Shown piece by piece: positions 47,315 through 59,864 of a stretch of 64,000 nt of DNA. The stretch's first letter is position 1. Every line of letters begins with the position of its first letter. Position numbers and translations under genes: made by a program. Source of the DNA: Panagrolaimus kolymaensis (Eukaryota > Nematoda > Chromadorea > Rhabditida > Panagrolaimidae); contig JAJQJQ010000008.1 in the NCBI GenBank assembly GCA_028622995.1, positions 1,302,001 to 1,366,000 on the forward strand, written 5' to 3'. Under the pieces are notes generated by a model that saw only the letters and a list, made by a program, of their open reading frames with translations, was not told the origin of the DNA and searched no databases.

Positions 47315-48187
47315 TTATACGAATAATTTTCTAATGCAAGCTTGTTCAATAATGATTAAAGTTAAAGAAGGACAATAATTCTTAACACAAAGTTCAAATT
47401 TCTTAAGATCATCTTCAAAAATGCATTGAATGAATTTAATTTTTAACTTTGCTGACACATCGATATTTTTCTTAAGGAAATTGCCAATCCTTTTTGGGTT
47501 GAGTTCACCATGTATTTTGTGAATAAATAACTGGAATAAAAGGAATTTTTGATTAAAATGAAGTTGATTTAATTTCTTAAAAGTTGATGTTGTGAAAACT
47601 TCAGGAAAATTATAATATGATAATTCTTGAATATTTGGACATTTTGCAAGTATTTCATCCAAAGTAGCAAATGTTCCATCAGTATGGCGTATTTCACATC
47701 CATATTGGTCAAGATGTTCAACCTTTTTGCCATTTAATAAAAAACATATTTCTTTATAAGTTAAATCCAAATAAAGGATAGTTAATTTATTTATATTCCA
47801 GCGGTAAATATTTTTTAATAAATCTGGTAAACTTGATAATGATTCATTATGATATAAACTAAGATAAAATTCATCTGTCAACCAATATTCAAAATTTTCA
47901 TTTATTCCTTCAAGCCAAGAATTAACCCCAAAATTCTTTGCGTATTTGTCGCTGGCACGAGAACCAAGCAAAACAATTTTCTTTTTCGAACAAAAATATT
48001 TGCAAGTTTGTAAAAGCTTTTGAAAAACTTTTTGTGAGCTATAATTCTTAAATAAATAACCAATAATTTTAGGAGGCATGGAAAAGGCTTGATGTCGTGG
48101 AGCTTTAAATGAAAATACAGCATTTGGATGTTGAGTTGAACTCAATCTTGTAAATTTAATAAACCATTTAAATAAATTTATCAGCAT
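47315..48187 (-). CDS. Divergent F-box-like family protein
   Basis: A single exon of about 290 residues starting MLINLFKWFIKFTRL (the first true ATG; a GTG lies five codons upstream). An F-box-like helix pair (SMPPKIIGYLFKN, then LLQTCKYFCSKKKIVLLGS) is followed by a variable beta/leucine-rich region with the family motifs FLLNGKKVEHL, ILAKCPNIQELSYYN and STFKKLNQLHFN. It is the most divergent member of the local family and the only intact one on the minus strand. F-box assignment rests on pattern only; if correct it would be an SCF ubiquitin-ligase adaptor. Confidence 0.6.
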   Translation of the reverse strand: MLINLFKWFIKFTRLSSTQHPNAVFSFKAPRHQAFSMPPKIIGYLFKNYSSQKVFQKLLQTCKYFCSKKKIVLLGSRASDKYAKNFGVNSWLEGINENFEYWLTDEFYLSLYHNESLSSLPDLLKNIYRWNINKLTILYLDLTYKEICFLLNGKKVEHLDQYGCEIRHTDGTFATLDEILAKCPNIQELSYYNFPEVFTTSTFKKLNQLHFNQKFLLFQLFIHKIHGELNPKRIGNFLKKNIDVSAKLKIKFIQCIFEDDLKKFELCVKNYCPSLTLIIIEQACIRKLFV

Positions 48188-48613
48188 TATTTTTTTAATC
48201 ACAAAAAAATATATATAAAGAGATAAGGTAATGAAAAAAATTTTCTCTATAAAAAAAATATTTTTCTCAAACCGAAACTTTTCTTTTATTATTTGCCAAA
48301 TTCGACCTTTGAGGATTTCAATTTGTTTTTTGGTTTAGTGACAACGAAAACTTTTTGAGAAAATTATAAGGGTATTTATAATTTATTGGAAAACTGGTAA
48401 CCAGACGAATCAAAAAATGGAATAAACTAAAAGGTTAGCCAAAGGGTATAAAATCAATAAAATAATGCAAACAAAATCTTTGGTTTTTTGTAAAGGATTC
48501 TTTGGAGCGTATTTGAATGACCTTTCTTTTAACCATAAAAATACGAGTAAACAAAAAAATATTCTTTTTGCTTTAATCAAAACAATCTCAAATTTTATTT
48601 CTTGTATGCTTCC

Positions 48614-49450
48614 ATGAAAATGAGCGCCAAAATTCTATACGGAATTCCAAATATATTTAATTTGGCTCAACGTCAATATTTTTCATTTCCATTTGGAATA
48701 ATTAATTATATTACTCTTAATCCAGCTTCCGCCGATGGACTTTTAAAACTTCACAAAACTTGCAAACATTTTTTTCCAAAAAATAGAGTAATCGATACTG
48801 AAAGTAAAACAAAATTTCACGGTGTCAAGGATAATTTTATTTATTACCAAGCTAAAAACTCGAAAGGAAATTATATTCAATTTTGTTTTAAAGACACCCA
48901 ATTATGGTTAACAGGAGGACTCATAATTCGAAATAAAATTCCTAATGGTATTTATCGATGCACTTTGAAAACTTTGGCAATATTTCACCAAACTTTAAAA
49001 CTTGCTGAACTCGACTTCTTTTTAAATGGCGGAAAACTAATATCTTTGGAATTATTGGAAACTTACGTCCTCGAGGACGACAACAATAAAATTTTAATTA
49101 CGATTGATCGAATTTTAGCCAAAGTTCCAAATATTATAGTATTTCGATACAATAATGAAAAGGAAATTTATTCCTCGGAAACTTTTGAAAAAATGAATCA
49201 ATTACAATTTAATTCAAAATTCGAATCAATTGAGATAAGTTTTTATCATTTTTCTCCAACAATCGATTTATCTCATTTACGCAAATTCGTTAAAAAGAAT
49301 GCTGCATTATTTTCACCTATTTCGTTTAATTTCCGCATGGATAACTCTGATGTTTACTTTCACACATTCAAAATTATGGTTAACGATCAACTTCTTCCTA
49401 AATTCTGGGGTGTAATCCGTTCAGCTAATGGAAGTGAATATATTTTTTAA
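48614..49450 (+). CDS. F-box-like family protein, cluster member 1
   Basis: A single exon of about 278 residues from the ATG at 48614. Family order: FSFPFGIINYITLNPASADG, then LHKTCKHFFPKNRVI (F-box-like); IPNGIYRCTLKTLAI; FFLNGGKLISLEL; ILAKVPNIIVFRYNN; TFEKMNQLQFNSKF; FYHFSPTIDLSHLRKFVKKN; and a C-terminal MDNSDVYFHTFK. An upstream TTG-initiated extension is unlikely. The four plus-strand members share about the same length and motifs, so they arose by tandem duplication. Confidence 0.65.
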   Translation: MKMSAKILYGIPNIFNLAQRQYFSFPFGIINYITLNPASADGLLKLHKTCKHFFPKNRVIDTESKTKFHGVKDNFIYYQAKNSKGNYIQFCFKDTQLWLTGGLIIRNKIPNGIYRCTLKTLAIFHQTLKLAELDFFLNGGKLISLELLETYVLEDDNNKILITIDRILAKVPNIIVFRYNNEKEIYSSETFEKMNQLQFNSKFESIEISFYHFSPTIDLSHLRKFVKKNAALFSPISFNFRMDNSDVYFHTFKIMVNDQLLPKFWGVIRSANGSEYIF

Positions 49451-49953
49451 TCTTGTATTTGCAAACTTTGCGCTTCTCTTTTTTATATTTTAAATTGCAA
49501 AGTTATGGCTTTCTTTACTTTTTTTCAACAGCTTTTATCATTGTTTCATTTTTGTAATTTTTAAAAATAAATCTGCTTTTACTATTCTATAATTCTTTTT
49601 TCTTGGTTTAAAAAAGCATCTTGATTGCCTTCAGAAAGCTTAAGTTGAAATCAATTTATTTTAACCAAGTTTAAAAAAATCTGGAAATAAAACCAAATAA
49701 CATACAAAATTGAATATTTCCAAATTTCAAAATGGGGCCATATATTTTTATAAACTTAAATCAATAAAAAAAAGACAAGAAAATAAGAGTAAGGATTCTT
49801 TCTTACTTTACCTGCAAAAAATAAACCTTGAAGCTTATCAAGGTCACCATTTATTTTCCCGCTAAAAACTTGGAGAAAGTGGTAAACAAAAAGGTTGACA
49901 AAAACTTTTTGCGTCATTTTTAGCAATAATTTTTCCTTTCCTTATTTAGCAAA

Positions 49954-50811
49954 ATGAACTCCCAAACTGTATATATTCATTCAATTTCCAGTATTTTTGA
50001 TTCACCAAATCGCCAACTTTTTTCTCTACCTTTTGGATTGATTTCTTATATCACTCAAAATCCTAAATCGGCTGTTGGCCTTCAAAAGCTTCAAAAAACT
50101 TGCAAATTTTTATATGTTAAAACTAAAGTTGTTTTTATTGACGATAAAATAAATTTGCATGTCGGCATAGATAATTATTATTACTACCAAAGAAAAATTA
50201 GAAAATTTAGAAAAATATATTATATTCGCTTTTATTTTATTGGCATCAAATTTTGGCTGACTCAAACTCTCATTTGTCTAGTTGGTATTCCAAAAAACAT
50301 TTATCGATGTACTTTGGAAAGTTTGACTATTTACAACCAAAATTTAAAATCATCTGAATTTGATTTTCTTTTAAATGGTGGTAAATTAAAGAAATTGTAT
50401 TTAGCGGAAATTGAAATTATTCAAGATGCTAATGGTATTTCACTTTTATGTTATCAAATTTTAGCCAAAGTACCAAATATTGAAGAGTTTGAATATTCTA
50501 ATAAAAATGAAGTTTTTACAAATGAAACTTTCGAAAAAATGAATAAATTGAAATTTAATTCAAAAATAAAGACTATCATAATGAGCTTTTTTCATTTTTC
50601 CCCAACAATCGATTTATGTCATTTATGCAAATTCGTAAAAAAGAATGCTGCAGCAAACTCGGTTTTTATTTTTAATTTTTGCATGGATAATTCAAATGAT
50701 TATGTTCACTCATTCAAAACTATGGTTAACGATCAACTTCTTCCATGGATGAAAAAAAATAAAACTTGGTGTGTAATCGGTTCAGGTAATGAAATTGAAT
50801 ATATTTATTAA
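49954..50811 (+). CDS. F-box-like family protein, cluster member 2
   Basis: A single exon of 285 residues. N-terminal ISSIFDSPNRQLFSLPFG is followed by LISYITQNPKSAVGLQKL and QKTCKFLYVKTKVV. The middle has FLLNGGKLKKLYL, ILAKVPNIEEFEYSN and ETFEKMNKLKFNSK. The tail has FHFSPTIDLCHLCKFVKKN and NDQLLPWMKK. Closest to the member at 55150 by eye. Upstream sequence (GCTTATCAAGGTCACC ... GGAGAAAGTGGTAAACAAAAAGG) resembles that of its neighbours, so promoters were copied too. Confidence 0.65.
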   Translation: MNSQTVYIHSISSIFDSPNRQLFSLPFGLISYITQNPKSAVGLQKLQKTCKFLYVKTKVVFIDDKINLHVGIDNYYYYQRKIRKFRKIYYIRFYFIGIKFWLTQTLICLVGIPKNIYRCTLESLTIYNQNLKSSEFDFLLNGGKLKKLYLAEIEIIQDANGISLLCYQILAKVPNIEEFEYSNKNEVFTNETFEKMNKLKFNSKIKTIIMSFFHFSPTIDLCHLCKFVKKNAAANSVFIFNFCMDNSNDYVHSFKTMVNDQLLPWMKKNKTWCVIGSGNEIEYIY

Positions 50812-51411
50812 TTGTTTATTTGCAACCTTTATGCTTATTTTTTTTATCTTTGAAAGTTGCTTTCTTTTTTTATTCGTGTGTTTTGCTATTTTAAAATAAA
50901 TTTATTTTTTTGTTTCAAACATTTTTCCCCTTGTAAATTTAGTGCAACAACCAAAAACACTGTAGTGTCCTCTGCGAAAAAATAACTTAGAAAAAAGTAA
51001 TATTTCTTTTAGAATAAAAAGAGGCGACTTCCAAAAACACTTAAAATTCAATAACTATGATTTTTCTATCTATGTATGTAATTCAAAGGCAACTAAAAAA
51101 GCCAAATCTCAAAAACACTTGAAAAAAAAATGTCATTGACCAATTCTTATCTAGAGTTCGTTTAATTTATATTGGCTCTTTTAAACAAAAAAAAGTTCAA
51201 AAAATCAAAAATAATATTGTACCATAAAAAATGCATACGAAAACAACTTTGCCTTTTTTATTTGATCAAGAGTAAAAGGCATCTTGGGGTATATCTGAAT
51301 AACCTTTCTCTTACCCTCAAAAAATGGAGTAAGTGGTAAACAAAAAAGCAACTATAGTTTTTGCTTTTTTTAAATCAAAATAATCTCATTTTTTGTTTCT
51401 TATTTGCTTCA

Positions 51412-52262
51412 ATGAAAATGGATAACAAAATTTTAAACGAAAATCTAATCTCCATTATTTTTAATTCGCCTCAATTACAATATTTTTCCATTCCATCTTC
51501 AATTATATTCTATATTTCAAAGAACCCCTTTTCCGCTGCGGGCCTTGAAAAACTTAACAAAACTTGCAAATATTTTTTCCCAAAAAATAAAGTTGTTGTT
51601 GCTAACGAAAAAACTAAAATATTCTCTCATGGCAATATGTTTTTTTACTCCCGAATTAAAGATACAAATGGAAAATATATTCGTTATTATCATAATGAAA
51701 TCAAATTTTGGTTGACTCAAATTTTCATTTGTCAATATGGAATTCCAAATAATATTTATCGATGCAATTTGGAAAAATTAACAATTCATGGTGAAAGTTT
51801 AAAATTTTCTCAACTCAAATTCTTTTTAAATGGTGGAAAAATCAAAAAGCTGATTTTAAGAAATATTAAAATCATCAATGATCAAGATGGAAGTTTAGTT
51901 TCATGTAATCATATTTTAGACTTAGTTCCAAATATTCGAATGTTTAGTTACGATAATAAAGAAATTTATTCCACCGAAACTTTCAAAAAAATGAATTCAT
52001 TGAAATTTAATTCAAAATTCCAATCCTTCGTATTATTAATTTACCACTTTTCACCAACTATAGATTTATCAATTTATGCAAATTCGTGAAAAAGAATGCT
52101 GCATGCAATTCAAAATTTTACTTTTATTTTGGCAAGGATGATTCAGATGATTATTTTGATGATTTGCTTGCTATGGTTAACGATCAACTCCGTAAATGGG
52201 TAAAGAAAAAGAAGATTTTCATTGTAATCGTTTCTCCAGCAAAAAATTCTTTTCTTTTATAA
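51412..52262 (+). pseudogene. F-box-like family member 3, one-base frameshift near its end
   Basis: Open from the ATG at 51412 to about 52070 with all family motifs (FSIPSSIIFYISKNP, LNKTCKYFFPKNKVV, FFLNGGKIKKLIL, HILDLVPNIRMFSYD, FHFSP-like YHFSPTIDLS). At about 52070 one base is missing relative to the paralogues, giving TGA at 52087. The old frame resumes (LCKFVKKNAACNSKFYFYF ... VNDQLRKWVKKKK) to TAA 52260-52262. The product would lose about 55 residues. A recent lesion or a sequence error. Confidence 0.75.
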
Positions 52263-55149
52263 TGTTGTTTTATTTGTAAATCATTATTCAAACCAGATAT
52301 GATTCTTAGTTTTAGATTCATTAAAAATAAATAAAAAATATTTTTTGTCGCTTTTTTTTATGTTGACGTCTCTCTTATTCTTTTCTCACATTTTTTTCTT
52401 CTTTAATACTTTTTATTGTTACACTTTCTTTTAATGTCGATTATGTTTTTTTAGCGCAAAAAAAATAAAAAAAGATAAAACAAAAAAATCACTTTCCGTC
52501 TTTTAGTTTTTTATGTTTTCATTGAAATTATTTTTTATTTTTTTGTTAAACATTTTTTTTTGAATATTTGAATCGTTTTTTTTTTCTTCAACTTTTTTTA
52601 TTAAAAAAAATGGAACCTCAAACTTTTTTTTCAAATACATGAGGTTACACAAAGCAGCAAGGAAATTGAAAGTACTCCTTCAAAATAACAATCAAAATGT
52701 CGCAGCCCCTTCCAGATGCGGTTTATTGCCATCGCTGTTCAACTTCATTCTATTTCGTAATCAAACAATTTATTAAGCATGCTAATTTTTAAGTCATAAT
52801 GTTCCGTTAAAATCCTGGATTCAATATCGTTTTTGGATGGAACTATTTATCTTTAAAAAGTTAAAATGTTTTATTTCTTTCACATTAAAATTATTAACAT
52901 TCTGTTTTTTTTTTAATTCATGAGTCCATGGTGGGGCGCTTTCTGGTGCACTTATTATTTGTCCGTTTAATGTATACAAAAAAAAATCAAACACAATAAA
53001 ATAGTCTCATACAAAAAGCACAATAGACCGCTAAAAATAAAATATAAAAGACATCTCATTTTTTGTTTTGCTTTTAATCGTGTAAATCTATATTTTCATT
53101 TCTTTCTCGTTCTCTTTTTTTGTCTTTATTTTTGAATATTTAAAATTTCACTTTTTTCTTTTTTTTTGATAATGAAAAATAAGTTAATCTAGTCAATCTT
53201 TGTCTAAAAATAAAAAGTCGGTAGTTTAATCGTGTTTTATGATCATACTTTATAAATGTTACTACAATAATTATTAAATTATTAGAAAAAAATGGAAATC
53301 CCATTTTTATGGAAGGGTGAAAGAGGGATTGCATTACGACTCTTCCCAAGTAAAAATTGAGACGATACAAAGTACCATCAGGATTCAAAAATTAAAAAAT
53401 GCATTCAGCGGATTCATGTTTTTGATATTGGTAAAATAGAAATTATTAGTGGAAACCAAAATGTTGAAAGACAAAAGAAGTGCTGTTTTTTTTGTACTTT
53501 TATTTTATTTTAAAAACATATGAAAAGAACCCAAAAAACGAAACTATGAAATAACTTTTTTTGAACCAAGATGAAAATAAAGAGAAGATGCTCGTGTTTT
53601 CCAATGTGAGCTTGTTCTTTGTTCATTCGATCTATTCAAAAAAGCTCTAATTTCTTTGATTTTTTCTGTGCTTGTAATTTATTATTTTTTCTTCACGCCT
53701 AAGAGCTTTGACCTAGCAATATGATACTTATGTATATATGGCACAATTTTTTTTTCTCTGCTGCACTCTCTAAAAATAGTCGTTTGTTGGTTTTATTTTA
53801 TCTGCGTTGACTAAAAAAAGTTTTAATGGCGCGCAAAATGAATTTTTTGCTTCATTTTTGCTATTTTAATAATTTCTTTTCCATTTAAGTTTATATTTGA
53901 ATATTTAAAAAATGATTTTTTTAATTTTTTTGTTAGCGAAATTTTTTATGGGTTGAAGAACTCATGAACGTTTTAAAATATAAAATAAATGATGACATAA
54001 ACTATTTCGCTCAATCAATGAAACAAAAAGTTCAGAATCTTTTACACGTCATAATTGTATTTTGTCAACGTTTTGTGATCGACCATTATTTTAACACAAA
54101 TTAGTTATTATGGGGTTTCGAAATTTTAAAGGACTCATGAAAAGCACTATGATATGAAAGAAATTGGAAATTTTCCCATTGGGTTAATTTTTTTATTTGC
54201 AATTTTTAACAATAAAATCTATGATAAAATTTTTGATATTATGGGAAATTTTTTGTGTTTTATGCGAAGGGATGCCTTTTCTTCACAGCAAAGCAAAAAG
54301 CAAAGATTTTATTTATTGTACTTTTTTTAATTGAGTTTTGCAGAATTTTTTAATTTCATTTTTCTTTTCTTTTGTTGCTCTTTAAATTCTCGGAATGAGA
54401 AATTCATATGTATATCATCAATGTAAGGTCAACATGCTAAAAATAAAACAAAGGTTTTTCTTTTTTTTTTCCAGCAAAAATAAGTGTTTCAATTTTACAC
54501 AATTTTAATTTTTTGCTCTTTTTATAAGAAGATTTCGTACCAAATAAAAAATAATTACAAAATATTCAAAAGCAACTAAAAAATAGACTCAAAAAAACAA
54601 AAAACATGTTTTTATTTGCATTTTTTTAGTTTTTCTTTGGTGAATCATTATTTCCGCCATTTTTTCTTTTTTTTTGCTCGTTTTTTATTTTCCAATTTTT
54701 TTTAAGACAAATGTTTTGAAGATGCCAGTAGCAATCAAATAAAAGCAGACAACAAAAAAAGAACCCGCGCCAATATGTTACTTTCCAACCTATGTTTAAT
54801 AAATTTTTTTAAATTCTTTTTAACCATGGACATGAAACTCTTTTAAGAAATGATGTGCAGAAGGATATTTACAATATAATAAATTGAAGAAAATAAATTT
54901 AACCAGCAAAAAACGAAAATGGTAAAAAACTAAAGATTAATGAAGGTTTATAAAATCGATATAAGAAGATAAGTCTAACAAAAGTTAAGGCTTTTTATTG
55001 AACAAGTGCGCAGAGCTTGTTGGAGCAAATGTGAATGACCTTTTTCTTTTTCAATAAAAAATGTTGAGGTGTAAACAAACTACAACTATAGTTTTTGCCT
55101 TTTTTTAAATCAAAAAAACTATTTTCTATTTAGTGCTTGGTTCCAAAAA
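52263..55149. other. Gene-poor interval in the F-box-like cluster
   Basis: AT-rich with long homopolymers; contains copy C of the dispersed repeat (53705-53930). An open frame on the minus strand at 53140-53388 has no support. The last 200 bases resemble the upstream regions of the other cluster members (GTAAACAAACTACAACTATAG). Confidence 0.5.
53705..53930 (+). repeat. Dispersed repeat, copy C
   Basis: GACCTAGCAATATGATACTT, TATGTATATATGGC, CTCTCTAAAAATAGTCG, GACTAAAAAAAG, GGCGCGCAAAA and TTTGAATATTTAAAAAATGA, in the same order as copies A and B. Confidence 0.6.
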
Positions 55150-56004
55150 ATGAGCGGTCCAACTGTTGATATTAATTCAATTTCCAATATATTTGATTCA
55201 CCTCGACGTCAATATTTTTCTCTCCCCTATGGATTGATTTCTTACATCACTCAAAATCCTAAATCAGCTCCTGTTTTTCAAAAACTTCAAGAAAGTTGCA
55301 AATTATTTTTTGCAAAAAATAAAGTTATTGTCGTTGGCACTAAAATTATGTTATATCATTTAAAAGGCAACCAGTATTCTTATCACCAAATATCAAAAAG
55401 AAAATATGCTCGCGTTAATGTTAATGAAATTAAAATTTGGATGACTGGTACTTTCATTTGTCAATTCGGAATTCCGAAAAATATTTATCGCTATTCTCTT
55501 AGCGATTTAAGGATTCATAACCAAATTTTAAAATTAACTGAATTTGATTGCTTTTTAAATGGCGGAAAAATTATGATGTTAGATTTGAAGAATGTAAGCA
55601 TCATCAATGATGAAGGCAACGGAAATTTTGTTTTATGTGATAAAATTTTATCAAAAGTACCAAACCTTGAACAATTAATTTACTCGAATAAAAATGAAAT
55701 TTTTACAAGTAAAACTTTTGAGAATATGAATTTATTAAAATTTAATTCAAAATTGCAATCAATCGTGATGGGATTTTATCATTTTTCTCCTACCATTGAT
55801 TTATCAGTTTTATGCAAATTTTTAAAACAAAAGGCTTCAAGATATTCGTGTGTTTTATTTTATTTTTGCATGGATAACTCTGATGATTATTTTCATACAT
55901 TTAGACCTATGGTCAAAGATCAACTTCTTCCATGGATGAAAGAAAATAACATCTATATGGGAATCTATTCTGATAACGAAAGAATTTGTCTCAATGACAA
56001 CTAA
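55150..56004 (+). CDS. F-box-like family protein, cluster member 4
   Basis: A single exon of 284 residues from the ATG at 55150. Motifs: ISNIFDSPRRQYFSLPYG, LISYITQNPKSAPVFQKL, QESCKLFFAKNKVIVVG, CFLNGGKIMMLDL, ILSKVPNLEQLIYSN, KTFENMNLLKFNSK, FYHFSPTIDLSVLCKFLK and KDQLLPWMKEN. Intact. It is separated from the other members by nearly 3 kb of repeat-rich DNA. Confidence 0.65.
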   Translation: MSGPTVDINSISNIFDSPRRQYFSLPYGLISYITQNPKSAPVFQKLQESCKLFFAKNKVIVVGTKIMLYHLKGNQYSYHQISKRKYARVNVNEIKIWMTGTFICQFGIPKNIYRYSLSDLRIHNQILKLTEFDCFLNGGKIMMLDLKNVSIINDEGNGNFVLCDKILSKVPNLEQLIYSNKNEIFTSKTFENMNLLKFNSKLQSIVMGFYHFSPTIDLSVLCKFLKQKASRYSCVLFYFCMDNSDDYFHTFRPMVKDQLLPWMKENNIYMGIYSDNERICLNDN

Positions 56005-56538
56005 AACATCAAACGGTTAAAAAAAATTTCTTTTTTTAACCCTAATAAACAATTTATTTTGACGTTTTTCTATTTTTAAATAAATTCATTTTTTATCACA
56101 AATTATTTTCCTTTGAATTTAAAATTTTTTACTTTCGAATTTACAAAAAATTAGAATTTTTGTTTCATTTATTTTTCAATAAACAAATTTTTTTAAGTTA
56201 TACAATAAAAAAATCTCAATCTATTATAAAAAAATCTACAGATATGCAAAAATACTTATCCATTCTTTGCCAAAGAAGAAATTTTGAAGCGAAAGTTTTA
56301 TTTGAAAAAAATGTGTGACCTTGATTTCTTTCAACCTGCACTTTGAGGCATTTTTATTCCCTTCTAAAAGATCCAATTATCAAATATATAAAGAAATTGT
56401 TTATTCGGCTTATTGCCAAAATTTGTTGATCATTTTTTTCCAAATATACTTTAAGCAATTTAGAATATTTCAAAAGATATTTATTGAGAATTTGTTATTT
56501 CTAATCGTCTTCAAACTTTTCTTTTTATTAAACAAAAT

Positions 56539-58389
56539 ATGTCAATCAAAATAATTCACTTTCCTCTTGAAAATCAAGGTATTTCTTTTTATGAAGGATG
56601 TAGCTTCGATATAAATACTCGGGCTAAAGAAGTGTTATTCACTAGTTTGGATGAAAGTAAGTTTAACATTCTTCATAAATGCAAATAATTATCTGGAATT
56701 TTTTTAGAAGTACCAAGTTTCAATATTGGCTTTCATGAAATTTTTATTAAGGAAAAAGTGAGTTATTTTTATTTATTTTTTTTTTCGAGTAAATTATTGA
56801 GTCTCAAATTGTTCAAAAAAAAAATTTATAAATATTTGATACTTTTTTTAGAATATTATTTGCATCTTTGATCATGAAACGAAAATCTGTAAGTTAGCAG
56901 CCATATACCAAGATCCAAAAGAATGTGAAGGCGACTTTAGTTTCCTTGAAACAAAAGTAAGATTTTTTGATTTTTCATATGCTTAATTTTGATATATATA
57001 TTTTTACTTATTTTTTTTTTGCAGGTATATGCCAAAATTGACGAAATTCAAGCATGGAATTTGTATAAAAATAATTTTATTTTATTTTTGATTGGAATTT
57101 TGATTGATAAACCTTTGAGTTTTCTACCCGAATTAAAAAATGTTATTGAAATTCTTGGATTATCTCCTTCTGGACCGAATGTTGAAGTTGCTGAACCCAT
57201 GAACATTCTCGAAGCCGTAAATTCAACGATTGCTATAATCAGGGCAACAGCAAAGTTAGAACCCGAAGAATCGGCGCCTTCAAATCCTTTACCAACAATT
57301 TCAATAGAGTAAGTCGAATATTTTATTTTTCATTAAAAAATTCCAAAGCTTTATAAACTTTTGTTTTTACGGATTTATGGGTTTATTTTTTTAGTTTTCC
57401 ACTTTTAGCTTCACAAACTGACGGAACACAATCTACAAATTCATTCCATGGAGAAATATCAGAAAATATTCCACTAACTAAAACTCCACTAACGAAAAAC
57501 GGCCGAGGTTCGGAATCGAGAAGCAGGAGTAGCGTCAATAGCAGGTAAAAAAAAAGCAAATTCCACTGTTTTTTCAATTTAAAAATATATGTTTTTTATT
57601 TTCAGCTTCCTTCCTCAATTTAACTTTAGTCCCTCTTCTGGCGGCTATAACCAATCCTCATCTTTCATTTCTCATAACAACAACAATATTAATGCTTCTA
57701 AAATACAAAATTCCATTCTGGAACCCCAAGAAACCCAAATTCCAGCAATTGCAAGAAAAGGAGGTCGAAGAAGCAGAACTACCGTCAACAATATTATTAA
57801 GTAAGATTTAAAAAAATTGCCATTTTCCGATGAGTAATATTTATACTTTTTTTAGGAAGCCTCTTCCTGCTCAAAGAAAGCGAATGAGAAGCAATGATTT
57901 GGAATGGAATGCAAATATGGATTTTGGCTCCAATAATTTGGAAAACAATGTGACTGAAAATGCGTGAGTCTCTCTCTTTTTTTACAAAACATACCTTAGT
58001 ATTTCAAACTTTTTTAACTTTTTAGACCCAAAAAGAAAAAAGTTTCACTTCAATCAAATAATGCAGCACCTAAAATCAATGATAAAACTATCCACCTTCC
58101 TAATTATTTCTTTAAAAATGTCTTACATACGCGAGGCAAAAAATTGGCGAAACATTTATTTATTATTTCGCCTAATAGCAGCAACGATAATACATTCTTG
58201 GCATATGAATATGAATCGACAAGTGAAATTCAAGGAAAATATCGATGTATTAAATGTTTCAAAAACAATAAAATGACTGTTTCAGCTACATATAATCCAG
58301 AATTTAAAGTACTTACTTTGGGACGAAATCAACATCAATGTCAACCTCAAATTTGTGAGAAGGAAAGCACAGACAACATTTCTCAATGA
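56539..58389 (+). CDS. Basic nuclear protein with C-terminal FLYWCH-like zinc finger
   Basis: About nine short exons with consistent phases: 56539-56656, 56708-56757, about 56852-56956, 57025-57308, 57395-57545, 57605-57800, 57856-57963, 58026-58389. It starts MSIKIIHFPLENQGISF. The middle is Ser/Asn/Pro-rich and probably disordered. Three basic clusters look like nuclear import signals (ARKGGRRSRT, PAQRKRMR and PKKKKVS). The last exon holds YEYESTSEIQGKYRCIKC, then CQPQIC after an HQC, a pattern of C-x2-C and H-x-C close to FLYWCH or MULE N-terminal fingers. It could be a DNA-binding regulator, possibly derived from a transposon. The early exons are not recognised. Confidence 0.65.
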
Positions 58390-59864
58390 AATTTATATTA
58401 ATTATTTATTCTTAATTATTTCTTGTTGTTTTTTTTCTGAGATTAAAATGTTTTTAATTTTTTTCATACAAATTTTTTGATTCATTTTTACTTTTTTAAA
58501 AAATAAATTTTATTTATTTTTTATTGTTCCAAGAAAAATATTGATAAGAAATCAAAAAAAGAAACAATAAAAAAGCAGTCGTCATTGATTGATTAAAAGC
58601 AAATCAAACCTTTCGACGATTTTTTCATGGATTACATTTTTTTGTTTTGTTTTTTGCTTTTATTTTTTTATGAATATTTAATGCATTATATTTTTTTGTT
58701 TTTGTTTAAATTAAAGTTTCGCCGACTCTCAAAAAAGAGTTGAAAAATTATTAAATGAAAAAGCAAAGTTGCTAAAGTAACAAAACATTTACTTTTGTAA
58801 AAGCATACAACCATTTTGCAAAAACCTCTATAGGAATTTGAAATACGGAAAAAAATAAAAGTACCAATGACGGAATTTTTTGTAAACCCTGCAACTTTTA
58901 AAAAGAAAATAAAAAGCTATTAAAAAATAAATTCAAATTTTTATTATATTTAATTTTATTGGAAAGAAAGAAGCTTGCTTTTCTTTATGATACATGAAAA
59001 ATAACATTAATAGATTTTTATGTGCTTGTTTTTAAATAAAGTTACTTTGCACCAACAAAATTAGATTTAATTTATTTTATTTCTTTGGCGAAGAAGAAAA
59101 ATAATAAATTTCTCCCCACAAAATAAACCAATTTGAAATTATGATACTTTATGGAATCATTTAGTATCAACCTACATACGCAAAAAAAAAGCAAGCAAAA
59201 TTATGAAAGTTTAAAATATAAAAAAAGGGGCTTCAAAAAAGTCATAAAAATGCTGAATTAAATTATTCGCTTGCTCGCATGCGTTTTCCAAATATATCGT
59301 AATTGTTATTTAACAAACAAACCAAAAAAAGAGTCAAGAAATAAAAGAAAAAAGTGTACTACAACTTTAGATGTAAAAAAATCGAAGCTTTTAGGTTTAC
59401 TTTTTCTTTTTTTAATTGCATTTCGATGCTTAAAACTTAACAATATTTGTGGCAGACTAATCTGAGTAGGTCGGTACACTTGAAATCCTTCAATTCTTCA
59501 GTTCCCAAACTCGAAACTACAAAGTTTCCAGTCATCGAGTCGAATCAATGAACCGAAGTTTAAAAGTTTCGATTCGGTGCAACAAAAGTCGAAATGAAAG
59601 CTCCACCATCGACATCTCTGGTGTTAGTATCCTTTGCTTCTTTTTCTTCAAATTTTATGCAATGTTCAATTTAGTCTGATTCTTTAATTTAATTTTATTT
59701 TTATGTGTCAAATAAATTAATTTTATTTATTTCGAGAAAGTCGAAAGCTTAAAGTTTAACCCGTGTGCTTAATTACATAAGAAATTCATAATTCATGAGA
59801 TTGGAAAATATTATTATATTTCTTTTTCCAAGTACTGTAACTACTTGGGCGCAGAAATATAAAA
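58390..59864. other. Intergenic AT-rich spacer
   Basis: Contains TATGAATATTTAATG near 58669, related to the window-wide GAATATTT motif, and long A/T runs. No supported gene. Confidence 0.5.
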
